The notes: generated from the sequence alone by a model not told the origin. Positions 42,040 to 53,390 are shown, numbered from the stretch's first letter. The stretch: DNA of 64,000 bases from Adenophora triphylla var. japonica (GCA_022495995.1 JAFEMH010000760.1:310001-374000); one strand, 5' to 3'. A program made the numbers and translations.

Positions 42040-42683
42040 AAACTCCCAGTTATACATTTCTAAAGCCCCTCTCCCGAGGTCAAATTTCCAGTTAGACATC
42101 TCTAACGCTCATCTCCCGAGGTTAAACTCCCAGTTAGATAATCTCTAACGCCCCTCTCCCGAGGTTAAAATCCCAGTTAGACAGCTCTAACACCCCTCTT
42201 CCGAGGTTAAAATTCCCAGTTAGACATCTCTAACGCCCTTCTCCCGAGGTTAATATCCCAGTTAGACAATCTTTAACGCCCCTCTCCCGAGGTTAAAATC
42301 CCAGTTAGACATCTCTAACGCCCTCTCCCGAGGTCAAATTTCCAGTTAGACATCTCTAACGCCCCTCTCCCGAGGTTAAAATCCAGTTAGACATCTCTAA
42401 CGCCCATCTCCCGAGGTTAAAATTCCAGTTAGATATCTCTAATGCCCCTCTCCCGAGGTTAAATTCCCAGTTAGACATCTCTAACGCCCCTCTCCCGAGG
42501 TTAAAATCCCAGTTAGACATCTCTAATGCCCCTCTCCTGAGGTTAAAATCCCAGTTAGAAAATCTCTAACGCCCCTCTTTCGAGGTTAAAATTCCAGTTA
42601 GACATCTCTAACACCCCTCTCCCGAGGTTAAAATCCGAGTTAGACATCTCTAACGCCCCTCTCCCGAGGTTAAAATCCCAGTT
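42040..42683. repeat. ~42-bp tandem array in Tat-2, about 15 copies
   Basis: Unit CCCAGTTAGACATCTCTAAC followed by GCCCCTCTCCCGAGGTTAAAAT, with 1-3-bp length variants. The last copy stops abruptly at CCCAGTTAG, where copia integrase begins. No LTR follows. The array is homogeneous, so its amplification is recent relative to the coding decay of Tat-2. Confidence 0.95.
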
Positions 42684-43408
42684 AGGTGTCTTGAACTGAT
42701 CCATACTGATTTAATGGGTCCTATAGAAGTAGAAAGTATGTCCCGAATAAAATATAGCTTTGTGTGTATTGATGATTTTTCTAGATACACATGGGTGATC
42801 TTTCTAAAAGAAAAGTCCAATACTATTGAGGAGTTTAAAATTTGATACAAAAGGTTCAGAAACTTATATGGTTTAAAAGTTGTTAGAGTGAGGTCTGATC
42901 ATGGTATTGAGTTTGAAAATGCCACCTTTTCATCGTTTTGCGTTTTAAAGGGGATAACTCATGAGTTCTCAGCCCCTGAAACCCCTCAACAAATGGGGTA
43001 GAAGAAAGGAAAAATCGCACATTACAAGAGATGGATTGAATAATGCTAAGCTCTAAGAATCGTCCAAAAAATTTTGGGCAAAATGCGTGGAACACGCATG
43101 TCATGGGGAATCGTGTCTTTCTAAGAATTGGAAGTACCATAACTCCCTATGAGATCTTGCTTAGAAAGAAACCCACGATCAAATACTTCCATGTCCTTGG
43201 TTGCATTTTCTATATCTTAAGTGACTGTGAGTATCTCTCCAAATTTGATTCCAAAAGTGACAAAGCCATCTTCATTGGATATTCCTCAAATAGTAGAACC
43301 TATAGGGTATACAATCTGAAAACCAAAACTGTCATGGAATCCATAAATGTTGTTTTTGATGATGCTACTGATCTTAATGTCAAAACTGTTGAGAATGATG
43401 TTACATGA
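42684..43408 (+). pseudogene. SIRE-like integrase (partial)
   Basis: Begins CLELIHTDLMGPIEVESMS, then CIDDFSRYTWVIFLKEKS, VVRVRSDHGIEFENATFSSF and GITHEFSAPETPQQ. A frameshift near 43000 is followed by a degraded ERKNRTLQEM-like piece, and by 43043-43408 with ITPYEILLRKKPTIKYFHVL, KFDSKSDKAIFIGYSSNSR and MESINVVFDD. The DDE Asp residues in HTD and RSD are present. The HHCC zinc finger is cut off by the junction at 42684. Confidence 0.85.
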
Positions 43409-43760
43409 ACAGGATCCAGTTAATAATGAATCGAATCGAAAAGATAAATAAATCAGAGAACAAACACATGTTCGACAGTTGAGCAAACCGATTGTTCGTA
43501 CAACTGACAACACAAGTGGTCAAACAACAACAGAACCAGGTTCAGATTATGAAACTGATGAAAATAAAGTAAGCAGAGAGAGAGAGAGACACATTCCCTT
43601 CAGAGTATAAGGAAACCATCCTACCTCCCAGGTCATTGAGAAAGTGGATGAAGAAATGAGAACAAGAGGAAAGAAGGTCAACTACCGTGACCTAGCGTGC
43701 TTGGTATGTATGTAATCCATGTACCATCAGGTAAACTCTTGTTGTTTTGTTGCTAATTAT
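43409..43760 (+). pseudogene. SIRE-like integrase-RT linker
   Basis: Degraded low-complexity sequence (stops in all frames) linking integrase to RT, with a (GA)n tract at 43577-43590. The end of the linker (VIEKVDEEMRTRGKKVNYRD) is typical of this lineage before the RT. Confidence 0.6.
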
Positions 43761-44440
43761 AAGCCAAAAAATATAATTGAAGCCTTGAAAGATGAAAATT
43801 GGATTAATGGCATGCAAAAGGAATTAATTCAGTTTGACAAAAATGACGTGTGGTTCTTGGTTCCTAGGCCCTCTCACGTCAATGTGATTGGGACTAAATG
43901 AATCTTTAAGAATAAATCTGATAAACAAGGTAATATAACAAGAAACAAAGCACGTACATTAGCTCGAGGGCTGAACTCAGGTGGAAGGGGTGGACTTTGA
44001 TGAGACATTTGCCCCGTAGCCTGCATTGAGTCTATCGATCGCTATTAGCTATCGCATGCTACTTAAAAATCACTCTACACCAGATGGATGTAAAGGAAGA
44101 AGCTTTTGTTGAACAACCAAAAGGGTTTGAGGACCCCACAAAACCAAATCATGTGTACAAGTTGAAAAAGGCGCTTTATGGTCTTAAACAAGTCTCACGA
44201 GCTTGATATAGTAGACTAACGGAGTACCTAGTTCAACTTGGGTTTAAAAGAGGAGAGCTTGATAAGACCTTGTTTGTCCTTAGGGATAAAAGGGGTATAC
44301 TTGCAGGTAAAATATATGTGAATGAGATAGTCTTTAGTTCTACTTCCATTGATTTACTTGAAATGTTTGTTAAAATTATGACATCCGAATTTGAAATGAG
44401 CATGATTTGGGAAGTGAAATTCTTTCTTGGACTTTAAATT
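43761..44440 (+). pseudogene. SIRE-like reverse transcriptase, catalytic motif lost
   Basis: Segments: IIEALKDENWINGMQKELIQF, VWFLVPRPSHVNVIGTK, IKITLHQMDVKEA-like and FVEQPKGFEDPTKPNHVYKL, KKALYGLKQ, FKRGELDKTLFVL. At 44315-44326 the catalytic YVDD reads YVNE, so both metal-binding aspartates are replaced, one of them by a conservative change. There are at least five stops or frameshifts. Confidence 0.85.
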
Positions 44441-44458
44441 GTTCAAACCAAAGAAGGA

Positions 44459-45312
44459 ATGTCAGTGTCACAATCCAAGTATGCAAAGAATTTGGTAAAG
44501 AAATTTGGGCTTGATAATGCATCACACTTGAAAACTCCTATGCGATCATCCCAAAAGCTTTGTAAAGATGAGCAAGGTGAGAGTATTGATCACACCCTCT
44601 ACAGGAGTATGGTAGGTAGCTTGATGTATCATACGGCTAGCAGGAACTCGATATAATGTTTAGTGTGTGCCTATTTGCTAGGTATCAAGCTAACCCTAAA
44701 GTATCCCATTTAAAGACTCGTAAAGAGAATAATTAGAAATGTTTGGGGTACCACTCACTTGGGGTTGAGCTACACTAGGGATACAAACACAAATTTGGTA
44801 GGATTTAGTGACTCTGACTGGGCTAGGAATACAGATGATAGAAAGAGCACCATGGGAGGGTGTTTTTACCTAGGGAACAATCTATATCTTGGTTTAGTAA
44901 GAAACAAAACTTTGTTTCTCTATCAATTTCCGAGTCAAGATATGTGGCGCTTGGTAGTTGTTGTACCCAACTATTGTGGATGAACCAAATGATAAAGGAT
45001 TATGGCTTAAAAAGTGAAACCTTAACCGTATTCTGTGATAATACGAGTTCCAAAGACATTGCCAAAAATCCTGTGCAACACTCCCGTACAAAGCACATAG
45101 ATACTAGGCACCACTTTATAAGAGATATTGTTGAAAAAATAATTATTACACTTGAACATGTAGGAACAACATATCAACTTGCTGATATCTTTACCAAGGC
45201 TTTAAATTTTGAGAGATTTTCTTCGTTAAGAAGTCTCTACTTCGTGAACACAAATGATGACACAAGTGTGCAGCAACCTGTCTTCATCTCTATAAAAATG
45301 TATATTACGTAA
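44459..45312 (+). pseudogene. SIRE-like RT end and RNase H
   Basis: VSQSKYAKNLVKKFGLDNAS, HTLYRSMVGSLMYHTASR, then the RNase H: GFSDSDWARNTDDRKSTMGG, ISWFSKKQNFVSLSISESRY, VFCDNTSSKDIAKNPVQHSR, TKHIDTRHHFIRDIVEK and QLADIFTKAL. Catalytic residues in DSDWA, SESRY and CDNTS are visible. Frameshifts near 44655 and 44885 break it. Confidence 0.85.
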
Positions 45313-46319
45313 AACGCTAACAAAAAAATTATAAAAACAAAAATCGGCATTAATGCATTGCACGATTATCTTTTGTAACCACTTGATTATTTTGCATTAT
45401 TGACATTGTTGACTCCTGATTGTGAGAACCCTTCTAAATTGGTGATAAAATTCCCCATGTTAAAAAGTCTATGTGATATTTACCATGGAGTGGGTGTCTA
45501 ATCTATGATCACTGAGAAAAACAAGTTGCCTCCATTAATTTTGAAGCTTCCACTCATGTGCCCAATGCCAATAACTTATTGTGCATCACTTTACGAAAAA
45601 GTTGTGTGAGAATGTAAAGCTCCTTCTTAGTGATCGATTCAATGCCAAAATATGAAGACATTCTAGAGGCTACATGATTGAGGGTTATCTCATTGATTTC
45701 TTGTATGTCAAATCATGTCAATGCGTGATTTAGTCATCTTACGTTACACTTTATTGAGATTGATCTCCACTGTGTGTGCATTACTTCATGATAGGCATAA
45801 TGTGATAATTAGGGTCATTCGAAATCCTTGGTAAAAATATGAACAAATTTTTGTTATTGTTTCCATGTTTTTTATTAACGATTTTATTTTGTTCAATGAT
45901 GTTTTTATAATGTTGTGTTTGAGAATTCTTGCGATCAAAAGAGACTACGGTGAATCTTTGCTCAATCAAGGTGGTTGGATTGATTTGGATATGGAAAATT
46001 TCAAATTTGGAAGGCAAGTAAATCAAATCACAATATATGATAAGGATTCAAAATTTAATCCCTAATATGTTATGATAAAGGAATTCCAAGAGGTAAGCAA
46101 CACTGACCATCACACAAAAAGGTTCTTCTCCTTCTCCTCATCATATTTTGAGTTCCTATGCAAAGTCATGATTATCCATACTTAAAGTTGTCTTGTTTAT
46201 TACCTAAACAAGTCTTGTTACAACTCTCTTCACAACTCTCCTCTCAACTCTCATAATTATTCTCTTGTGTTGGTCGCTCTGCTTTTCCTGTTTCATACTA
46301 ACTTGTGCGTAAATCACTT
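45313..46319. other. Spacer between pol and env-like ORF
   Basis: About 1 kb of AT-rich non-coding sequence, usual in SIRE elements, where it carries signals for env-like expression. I see no splice-site pair that I can defend. Confidence 0.5.
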
Positions 46320-48361
46320 ATGGCATCACCGTCATCTTCCTCTGCTCCGGCCACCTCCAGTGCAATGCCATTATTTTCGGGCGATCAATGAGCCACAATA
46401 TGTGCCCATAATGGACGTCACCTCGCTTGGTCATCCTGACAAGGCAATCGACGTCGACAACCCTAATGTACTCGAGGATGTGCATGTTGCACGAGAGCCA
46501 CTGGTGCATGGTTCAAGACGATCTCAATGGCCGATCATTTATGGGTTGTCTGTCATATTCAAGGGCTCAATAGCCGCCACCGCTAAACCCAAATCAAAGA
46601 AGGAGAAGATTTTTAAAACCCCTAAGGCGAAGAACGATATCAAGCGCAAGGAGGAAATTGGTCCTCCATGATTCCTCAGACGAAGAGGAAACACCAACAC
46701 TTAAATAATCACTGGCGATGGGATTTAATGAAGACGAGATACCCATCGTCACCTTGATCAAAGCAAGAACTCCGGTGAAATCACCAGCTCCGACTAGGGT
46801 TCAAGCGAGGACTTCGGCCAAAACACAGGGGGAGACTCAATATAGAATTTAGACTAGAAGATCAAAAAGGAAAGTTGCCCCATTTTCCATGACTGAAGAG
46901 GGATCATCCTCTCAACCTGATGATTCCAGCGACAAGAGTGCCTCGTTGGGCTCAGATGATACGGTGAGCGATACAGAGGTGCAGAGCATAAAAAGAACCC
47001 GCCTGGCAACATTGCTCATCCCAAAAGGCCAATTGCTCACAATGTTGTTCAAACAATTGGTCACACAACTGATCAGTGAAGTGCCATTTCTTCAAAATAT
47101 GTCTCTCGGGTACGTAAACCTCCAGTTCGAATCCCCTTTTCCCCATACAATCTAGAGTCAAAACACAATTCTCTCTTTTTCTATGTTAAAGCTTAAAATC
47201 ATTTTTCTTTTAATTTGCACCGCATTTTTGTATTTGAAAATAAAAGAAACATGGTGGTGTTTGAAAAATTGAATCTAACTAGGTTCCTTTCTGAGAGAAA
47301 TCTTGATAGGTCCTTGGACTTTCCCCTTCCATACTCTAGGTCTCTAGTCTTTGAATTCTTTGCAAATCTCACCCAATATATAGGGATAGATAGATCTCCA
47401 AACTTTGGTAGAGTGTTTGTGAGAGATCAGGTGGTAGAGTTCAATCCCTCTACGATAAACCTTTTTCTTGGCACCCTTGATGCTCCACTTGATTCCTTAC
47501 ATTTGGATTATGATGAGGCAGTTAGAACTATTACGGGGGGAAAGGTCACAAAATGGAAATCTGGGTTTGGAACCAATCTGTTGTCTAGAATTTTTATCTT
47601 TCTTCATCATATTCTGAGGTCGAACTGGCTACCCACCTCAAGCTCCTCCTCTGTGACAAAAGAACATGCCTTGTTGTTGTTTAGAATAGGTTTGAACAAA
47701 TTCATTTTGGGGAAAGTGATCTTTAATACTGTTTTGAGCTTTGTCGAGAGCCCCAATACAACCTATGGATACCCTCATCCAAGTTTAATTTATGCTATGC
47801 TAAAGGATCAAGGGATAAAGGATGTCCCGGGGGAGGCCTTATCCATCATTTTTGATCACTCTAAAATCCCCAAAACCATGTTTGATAGCTCAAGGTATAG
47901 TGATCTTGTTCAACCTTTTGTACCCTCCTCTACTCAACCATCTGTTCAGCCAGCTGCGCAAATAACTATCAGCACAATTGCTCCCAGCGAGGTTACGGTA
48001 CTCCCGACGTAAGTTCCATACATGCCCGAGATAGTTATATTTCAAGCTCAGTCAATACCCATAGAGCTGAAATTGAAGGGAGACATATGTTGATAGTTGG
48101 ACTGGAGAAATCTATTTCAAAACTCCGGGATACTCTTAGTGGCTCCTTTCAAAAAGGGGGAGAAAAGATTACACATGTAGGGGGAGAAGAAGCAAGTCCT
48201 AGTGAAAAGAAGTAGTTGATCAAGGGGGAGAAATGTGACAAGTGCAAATGATGAAGATGATCTGGTGGTTGATATTGAGAAGGATGCGGTTGCTGCTTCC
48301 ATGGAGGAGGAAATCCTTGGAGAGGATTTGTATACTGATGTTGGCATTGGAAAAACTTTCT
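46320..48361 (+). pseudogene. SIRE env-like protein (plant transposon-protein domain)
   Basis: Starts MASPSSSSAPATSS at 46320, then a Lys-rich and Ser/Asp-rich region (PFSMTEEGSSSQPDDSSDKS at 46880). The domain at 47215-48012 is an uninterrupted 265-residue frame: KLNLTRFLSERNLDRSLDF, FEFFANLTQY, GRVFVRDQVVEFNPSTINLF, LHHILRSNWLP, HALLLFRIGLNKFILGKVIF and YPHPSLIYAMLKDQG. This is the PF20167-type domain of SIRE third ORFs. An acidic tail (DEDDLVVDIEKDAV) ends at 48361. Frameshifts near 46380 and 47155 and stops near 48013-48235 are present. No signal peptide or membrane anchor was seen; an envelope role is doubtful. Confidence 0.75.
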
Positions 48362-48489
48362 GAATTTATTTCTATTTTTGGTTTTGGTTTGTAATAACTT
48401 AAACTTGTGATATTTTGTTTGGATTTGAATTATTATACTAGTTTTTTTTACTTAGCGACTCATGCAGGTTTTGATCAGAATCACAAAGA

Positions 48490-48500
48490 TAGGGGGAGAT
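48490..48500 (+). other. SIRE polypurine tract
   Basis: TAGGGGGAGAT immediately before the LTR start TGAAAAAG. This is the usual plus-strand primer of plant copia elements. Confidence 0.75.
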
Positions 48501-49190
48501 TGAAAAAGTATGGAATACTCTTAATTTAATAGTATATTTGTGTTTTTGATTTGATAAATATTGTATATATATTTAGTGTAAATTAGGTTAGGAAATAATT
48601 GTAAATAGATTAGGTTTAACTAACCGACTAACTCTTATTTTTAGTAGTGATCTTATATATAAGGTAGGTATTTAAGATGGAAAGTACTCCTTGTTGATAA
48701 GGAAATGAGTGGTCAAGAAGAATCATTATTGGAGAAGGAATGTGATCGTTGCCTATAAAAAGAGAGCCGCTCCTTCATTGTTTATTATGCATTCAAAAAG
48801 TTCAAACGGAGCATTCTGATTTCACAATAGTCCTTTGTTTTGTTCTTGAAGTTTACAAGATTAATCTTCAAGATTGAATTTCTGTTTTCGTGTTCTTAGC
48901 TTGGAACACCTTTGATCTTTTCATAACTTTTATTTTCCTTTCATTGTATGTTTTCTTAAACAACTTGTTCACAACAAGATTTTGTTTTATGAAAGGCATT
49001 GCAGCAAGTTATTGATGAAGTGTTTAAATCATTTATCTTAATACGCTGCATTTTATTTTACTATCGTGTGTGTGTGAAGTTGTCGAGACAGTTGTTAATA
49101 CACTTGTTTAATCAAAGTTACATACAAGTGGCTAAACAGATTGAACAGTCCTATCTACAAATCCTTCGGTGATCAAGAAAACGGATTGAA
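48501..49190 (+). repeat. SIRE-like 3' LTR
   Basis: Starts TGAAAAAGTATGG after the polypurine tract. A TATA box (CTTATATATAAGG) lies near 48652. The 3' end is a guess (GGTGATCA near 49180), because there is no second LTR and the target duplication cannot be found. Confidence 0.6.
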
Positions 49191-49499
49191 ATTGATAACA
49201 GAGAAAGGCTATGGGATGATAGGAAAAAGATGAAAATTTTTGTTAAATAAAAAAGACGGAATTTTTTTTGAGATAATTGTCCATCTTAGGTTTTGATAAC
49301 TATAACCGTCTTCTAGTAGGGATGACCAAACACGGTTTTGATTTCGGTTCGAAATCACCGTTTTCGATTTCAGAAAAGGGGAAACCGGAACCGAACCATG
49401 AACTTACGATTCACGGTTCCGATTCTAAATCGGTGGTTCATGATTCGAAATCGGCGATTCAATGGTTTTGGTTTTGGTTTTTTTTTTTTTTTTTGAATA

Positions 49500-50215
49500 G
49501 AAAAAACTTTTTTATAATATTTTTTTAGTACTGACAATATTTGCAAAAAGTTATAGAAAAAAACTAAACAAATGAAAGTATATAAAAGAAAACAGGGACG
49601 GACTACCCTGTAAATTTTTTTACGTTTTTTAATGACTAGGAAAAAATATTTTTGACTTTTTTTATTAATGTAATTTTTTACAAAAAGTAATATAAAAAAA
49701 TAGAAAAAAAAAAACTAAACAAATGAAAGTATATAAAAGAAAAGAAGGACAGAATACCCTTTAGTTTTTATTTAATTTTTATATTTTTGTATTAAATAGA
49801 AAATAATATTTTAGACTTTTTTATTACTGATTTTTTTTACAAAAGTAATAGAAAAAAAAGATAAAAAAAAACTAAACAAATAAAAGTATATAAAAAATAG
49901 AGGGACAAACTACCCTTTGATTTATTATTTAAATTTTTTTTTATTTTTTTATTAACTATGAAATAATATTTTATACTTTTTTATTACTGATTTTTTTACA
50001 AAAAATAATATTAAAAAAGATAGAAAAAACTAAACAAATAAAAGTATATACAAGAAAATAGGGACGGACTACCCTTATTTATTATTTTATTTTTATATTT
50101 TTTCATTGATTTGGAAAATAATATTTCAGACATTTTTTATTACTGAATTTTTATTTACAAAAAGGTATATAAAAATGTTAGAAAATTTAAACAAATTAAA
50201 GTATATAGAAGAAAA
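49500..50215. repeat. ~155-bp tandem array in the hAT element
   Basis: The marker ACTAAACAAATGAAAGTATA recurs at 49563, 49714, 49871, 50030 and, diverged, 50188. Each is followed by GGGACGGACTACCCT and AT-rich filler. That gives four to five units, each diverged by small indels. Confidence 0.85.
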
Positions 50216-50219
50216 ATAA

Positions 50220-51130
50220 ATAAAATCTCATACATAAACCTAAATCATATACCTAAATCTCGTATATACCCTATACCCTTAACCTTAAATTTAAATCATA
50301 CACTTCATACCCCATATCCTAATTCATATACCTAAATCTCATTTATACCCTATACCCTAAACTTTAAATCTAAATGATATAATTTATACCCTAAATCCTA
50401 ATTCATCTAGCCTAATCATATACCCTAAACCTTAAATCTAAATCATACACTGCATATCCCAAATTCTATTTAATCTACCTAAATCTCATACTCCCTCCGT
50501 CCCGCTAATATTAGCACACTTTCTTTTTTGGGCGTCCCGCTAATATCCGCACACTCCCAAAAAGGAAACTTTATATTAATAAAATATTCACCCAACCCCA
50601 CTCATTCTCTCTCCTACATTATTTTAATACTCACAACACCATTATAATTTATTACACCCTCCACTCATTCTCTCTCCACTCATTCTTTTACACTCACAAC
50701 ATTTTATTAAAATATCATATTCCTTAATTCCCGCGCAAACAGTGTTTGTGCTAATATTAGCGGGACGGAGGGAAGATATATCATATATCCTAAACCTTAA
50801 ATCTAAATCATATATTTCATACTGTAAACCCTAATTCATCTACATTAATCTCACATATACCCTATACCCTAATATTTAAATCTAAATCATATACTCTATA
50901 CCCTAAACCATAATTCATCTACATTATTTTCATATATAACATATACCCTAAACCTTAAATCACAATTATATACTGCATAACATAAACCCTAATTCATATA
51001 CATTAACTATATAACTCATATTCTAATACATTAACCATATAACTCATATTCTAACCCCCTAAATCATATAACTAAATCTCATATATATCTCTAAATCGAA
51101 TCACCCAATCTTATACATATACCCATTATA
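50220..51130. repeat. Short-unit repeat with ACCCTAAA-like content in the hAT element
   Basis: Repeated CATATACC(C)TAAATC, TACCCTATACCCTAAACC and TTAAATCTAAATCAT phrases with a period of roughly 55-75 bp, interrupted by the MITE at 50491-50776. Parts resemble plant telomere CCCTAAA units, but the spacing is irregular and the sequence is not a telomere array. Confidence 0.65.
50491..50776. mobile_element. Stowaway MITE nested in the hAT element
   Basis: The left terminus CTCCCTCCGTCCCGCTAATA follows TA. The right terminus TATTAGCGGGACGGAGGGA is its inverted copy, with TA following within three bases. It is about 286 bp, AT-rich and without a reading frame. A direct partial repeat of CGTCCCGCTAATAT lies at 50534. 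Confidence 0.9.
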
Positions 51131-51586
51131 TACATTTTACCCTAAAATTTAAACAAATGAGAGTTACTTTATGATTTGAGCTTGATAATCAAAGAAATTA
51201 ACGAAATTCATTAAAGAGTTTAGGGGGTTTGTGTGAAAAATTGTGAGGGCAGGGGGTGTGGTATTTATAGTTGAGAAAATATGTTAGGAAAACAAAAATA
51301 TTTTTCATTTGACTATATACCCCATACTCTAACGACTATATTTTAACAAATCTAACGAAATTTCTGACGAATTCGATGATTTTTACAATGGTTCAACAGT
51401 TTCGGTTCGAAATCGCCGATTCATGGTTTTTTAAAAGGAGAAACTGGAACCAGATCGTCAAACCGTCGGTTACAGTTTTAAAAGGTTCCGGTTCGAGAAA
51501 GTTCCAATTCTGGCCGATTTCGATTAAAAGCGGTTCAACGGTTTCGGGCCGATTCTGATTCCGATTTGATCATCCCTATCTTCTAG

Positions 51587-51884
51587 GATTTGATTTTATC
51601 ACACTTTCGTCAACTTTATTATAATGAAAAGCTTATTGTACACCTAAATATTTAAAGTGCCTATGCATTATTTGGACATTGCGTTGAAATTTAACGGTAA
51701 AATAGTAACTACATTTTTATATAAATATATAAACTTATAGTGATATAAACATTGTATAAGTAAATAAAATATATTTTATTTAAAATATGACTAATCAACT
51801 GTGACATTAGTTATGAAACAGGAATAGTATACCAATTTGTTGCACTCACTGAAATTGATTGATTATTCCATCACTTTATATTTA
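51587..51884. other. AT-rich spacer
   Basis: About 300 bp right of the hAT element. No gene or repeat recognised. Confidence 0.5.
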
Positions 51885-52291
51885 GGGTGAGTTTGACATT
51901 GCTTCTGATTTCTTGAAAGTGATTTTTTAAAAGTAATTTTAGAAAAATTGATTATTTGTAATAAATACTAAAATTTATAAGTATGTTTGAATAGTATATG
52001 TTCAAAACTAATTATTAAAGATAAATAACAAAAATAACCTTTATGATATGTATCTCAATATAATAAATGTATAAAAGAGATAGAAGTTAATATTGTAAAA
52101 ATAACACAAATAACAGCTTCTAAGAATCACTTTTAGCAAAAGCTGGATCATAGCTGCTTCTACGAAAACACAGTTTTTTGCGTTTTAACAGCTTAAAATC
52201 ATAATCAGTAATGTTATCCAAACGTTATTAAAAGTGATTTTGAGCTTCAAAAGTGATTATAAGCCACAAAAAAACACTTCCAAACTCACCC
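51885..52291. mobile_element. Tourist-like MITE (PIF/Harbinger type)
   Basis: Left end GGGTGAGTTTGACATTGCTT and right end CAAACTCACCC are terminal inverted repeats, flanked by the TTA target duplication at 51882-51884 and 52292-52294. The arms extend further (AAGTGATTTT against AAAAGTGATT). It is 407 bp with no coding frame. Confidence 0.85.
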
Positions 52292-52294
52292 TTA

Positions 52295-53390
52295 ATGTTA
52301 TTTAGAGAATCCTATGCTTTGCAAAATCTATAAAATCATTTTATGCGCTATGAAAAAAAATTGTGTATTTAGACATGTGATTCAGTGTATTTGGAAGCTC
52401 ATACATACTAGCACACAAATACACTGCGACATCACTTATTAACGTTAATAGTGACACTTTTTAACGCTCACTATATTTAATATCATTCATTGACACTCAT
52501 TAACATTTACACGAGCATTTTGAATGACAGATAATTTTTTAATAGTACTAGTTTGAATGTTTATAACTGAAATTTTTAATCTCTTTGTCAAATGTTCAAA
52601 AATTCATTTAAGAAATATCCTGAAAATATTTAGAAATAGAGGGAGTAACACTTATTAGAAGATGCCATTGTAAAACTAATGCAAAATGAAATAGAATTCT
52701 TAGTTTGCCATTGAAAGTGTTCAAAAAATAAATAAATAATGTTTTGGAAAAATTATCAAGATATAGAAAATCATGTTTGGATGGAGACAAGAGATTCCTA
52801 AAGGAATTCAATTAGGTGGCGCATTTTAACCAATTATCCGATTATTTTCTCAAAATATTCATTTTTTAAAATATAATTTTCAAAATAATAACTCTTTCAA
52901 ACTATTTGCCAAAATTTTCATTTTTTCAAAACTCGATAAACCATTTAGCAAGTTTGACCTTTCTCCGTTCAAACTCGCCAAATGAAATGGCAAGTTCTTT
53001 TATTTTATTTTCAGATGGAAAAGTCGTTAATAAACTTATATCTGTACCACAAGGGAATGTTGCCCTGATCCTCATTTGGCTTAAGAGAAATAGGTTGCGT
53101 ACATAGAAACTATCCCATGCCCAAAGCTGTATAAAAAAAATATGAAATACTATTAAAACATATGATTTCAAATCAAAAAAAGAAAAAAAATGAAAACAAC
53201 ATCATAACGTTTAATTAAAATGTTATAGCATACATGCAGAATATTCAGAAATCCACCACACTAACTAGTCTCGGGGTGAGTGGCACAGCAAAGTTTCCTA
53301 TATAAAAAGGCTAAACATACACTACCCCATATGTACATGTTTATCCTCTCAATATCTCTAACTAAAGGGAGATAAAACAGCTTTACATTG
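52295..53390. other. AT-rich spacer, no gene seen
   Basis: No family-like frame on either strand. GAAATAGAGGGAGTAAC at 52634-52650 looks like one end of a decayed Stowaway MITE, but no partner end was found. Confidence 0.5.

Larger units (their letters stand above)
13124..42684 (+). mobile_element. Tat-2: Ogre-like Ty3/gypsy element split by a CACTA insertion
   Basis: Element sequence is 13124-23375 and 35149-42684. Order: 5' LTR, tRNA-Arg PBS, long leader, gag, protease 1, unusual 2.6-kb region, protease 2, acidic linker, [CACTA], pre-RT, RT, deletion, integrase C-terminus, antisense genes, two tandem arrays. DNG/DGG-type protease motifs, the pre-RT motif YVDVLAWSYQDMPGLD, the Arg-tRNA PBS and the long 3' region with antisense ORFs are Ogre/Tat features. 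No 3' LTR is present; the element breaks off in a tandem array at 42684 against SIRE copia integrase. Confidence 0.85.
42684..49190 (+). mobile_element. SIRE-like Ty1/copia element, 5'-truncated
   Basis: Contains integrase (from mid-domain), RT, RNase H, a spacer, an env-like ORF, polypurine tract and 3' LTR, in the order expected for the SIRE/Maximus lineage. Gag, protease and the integrase N-terminus are missing. The LTR shows no resemblance to the copia-1 LTR, so the two copia pieces flanking Tat-2 are separate elements. The right end is uncertain because no partner LTR is available. Confidence 0.85.
49317..51578. mobile_element. Non-autonomous hAT element, 2.26 kb
   Basis: Ends TAGGGATGACCAAACACGG and (complement of right end) TAGGGATGATCAAATCGG are terminal inverted repeats. 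An exact 8-bp target duplication, TCTTCTAG, lies at 49309-49316 and 51579-51586. Both subterminal regions are rich in CGGTT(C/T)GAAATCG-like repeats. No transposase frame is present. The interior is two arrays plus a nested Stowaway MITE. Confidence 0.93.

Noticed and set aside
13124..49190. Single copia element with Tat-2 simply nested in it
   Set aside because: Left flank ends in the gag knuckle and right flank begins in the integrase core, leaving about 1 kb missing, and the two copia LTRs show no similarity.
52634..52650. GAAATAGAGGGAGTAAC as another Stowaway MITE
   Set aside because: No second terminus or internal palindrome found.
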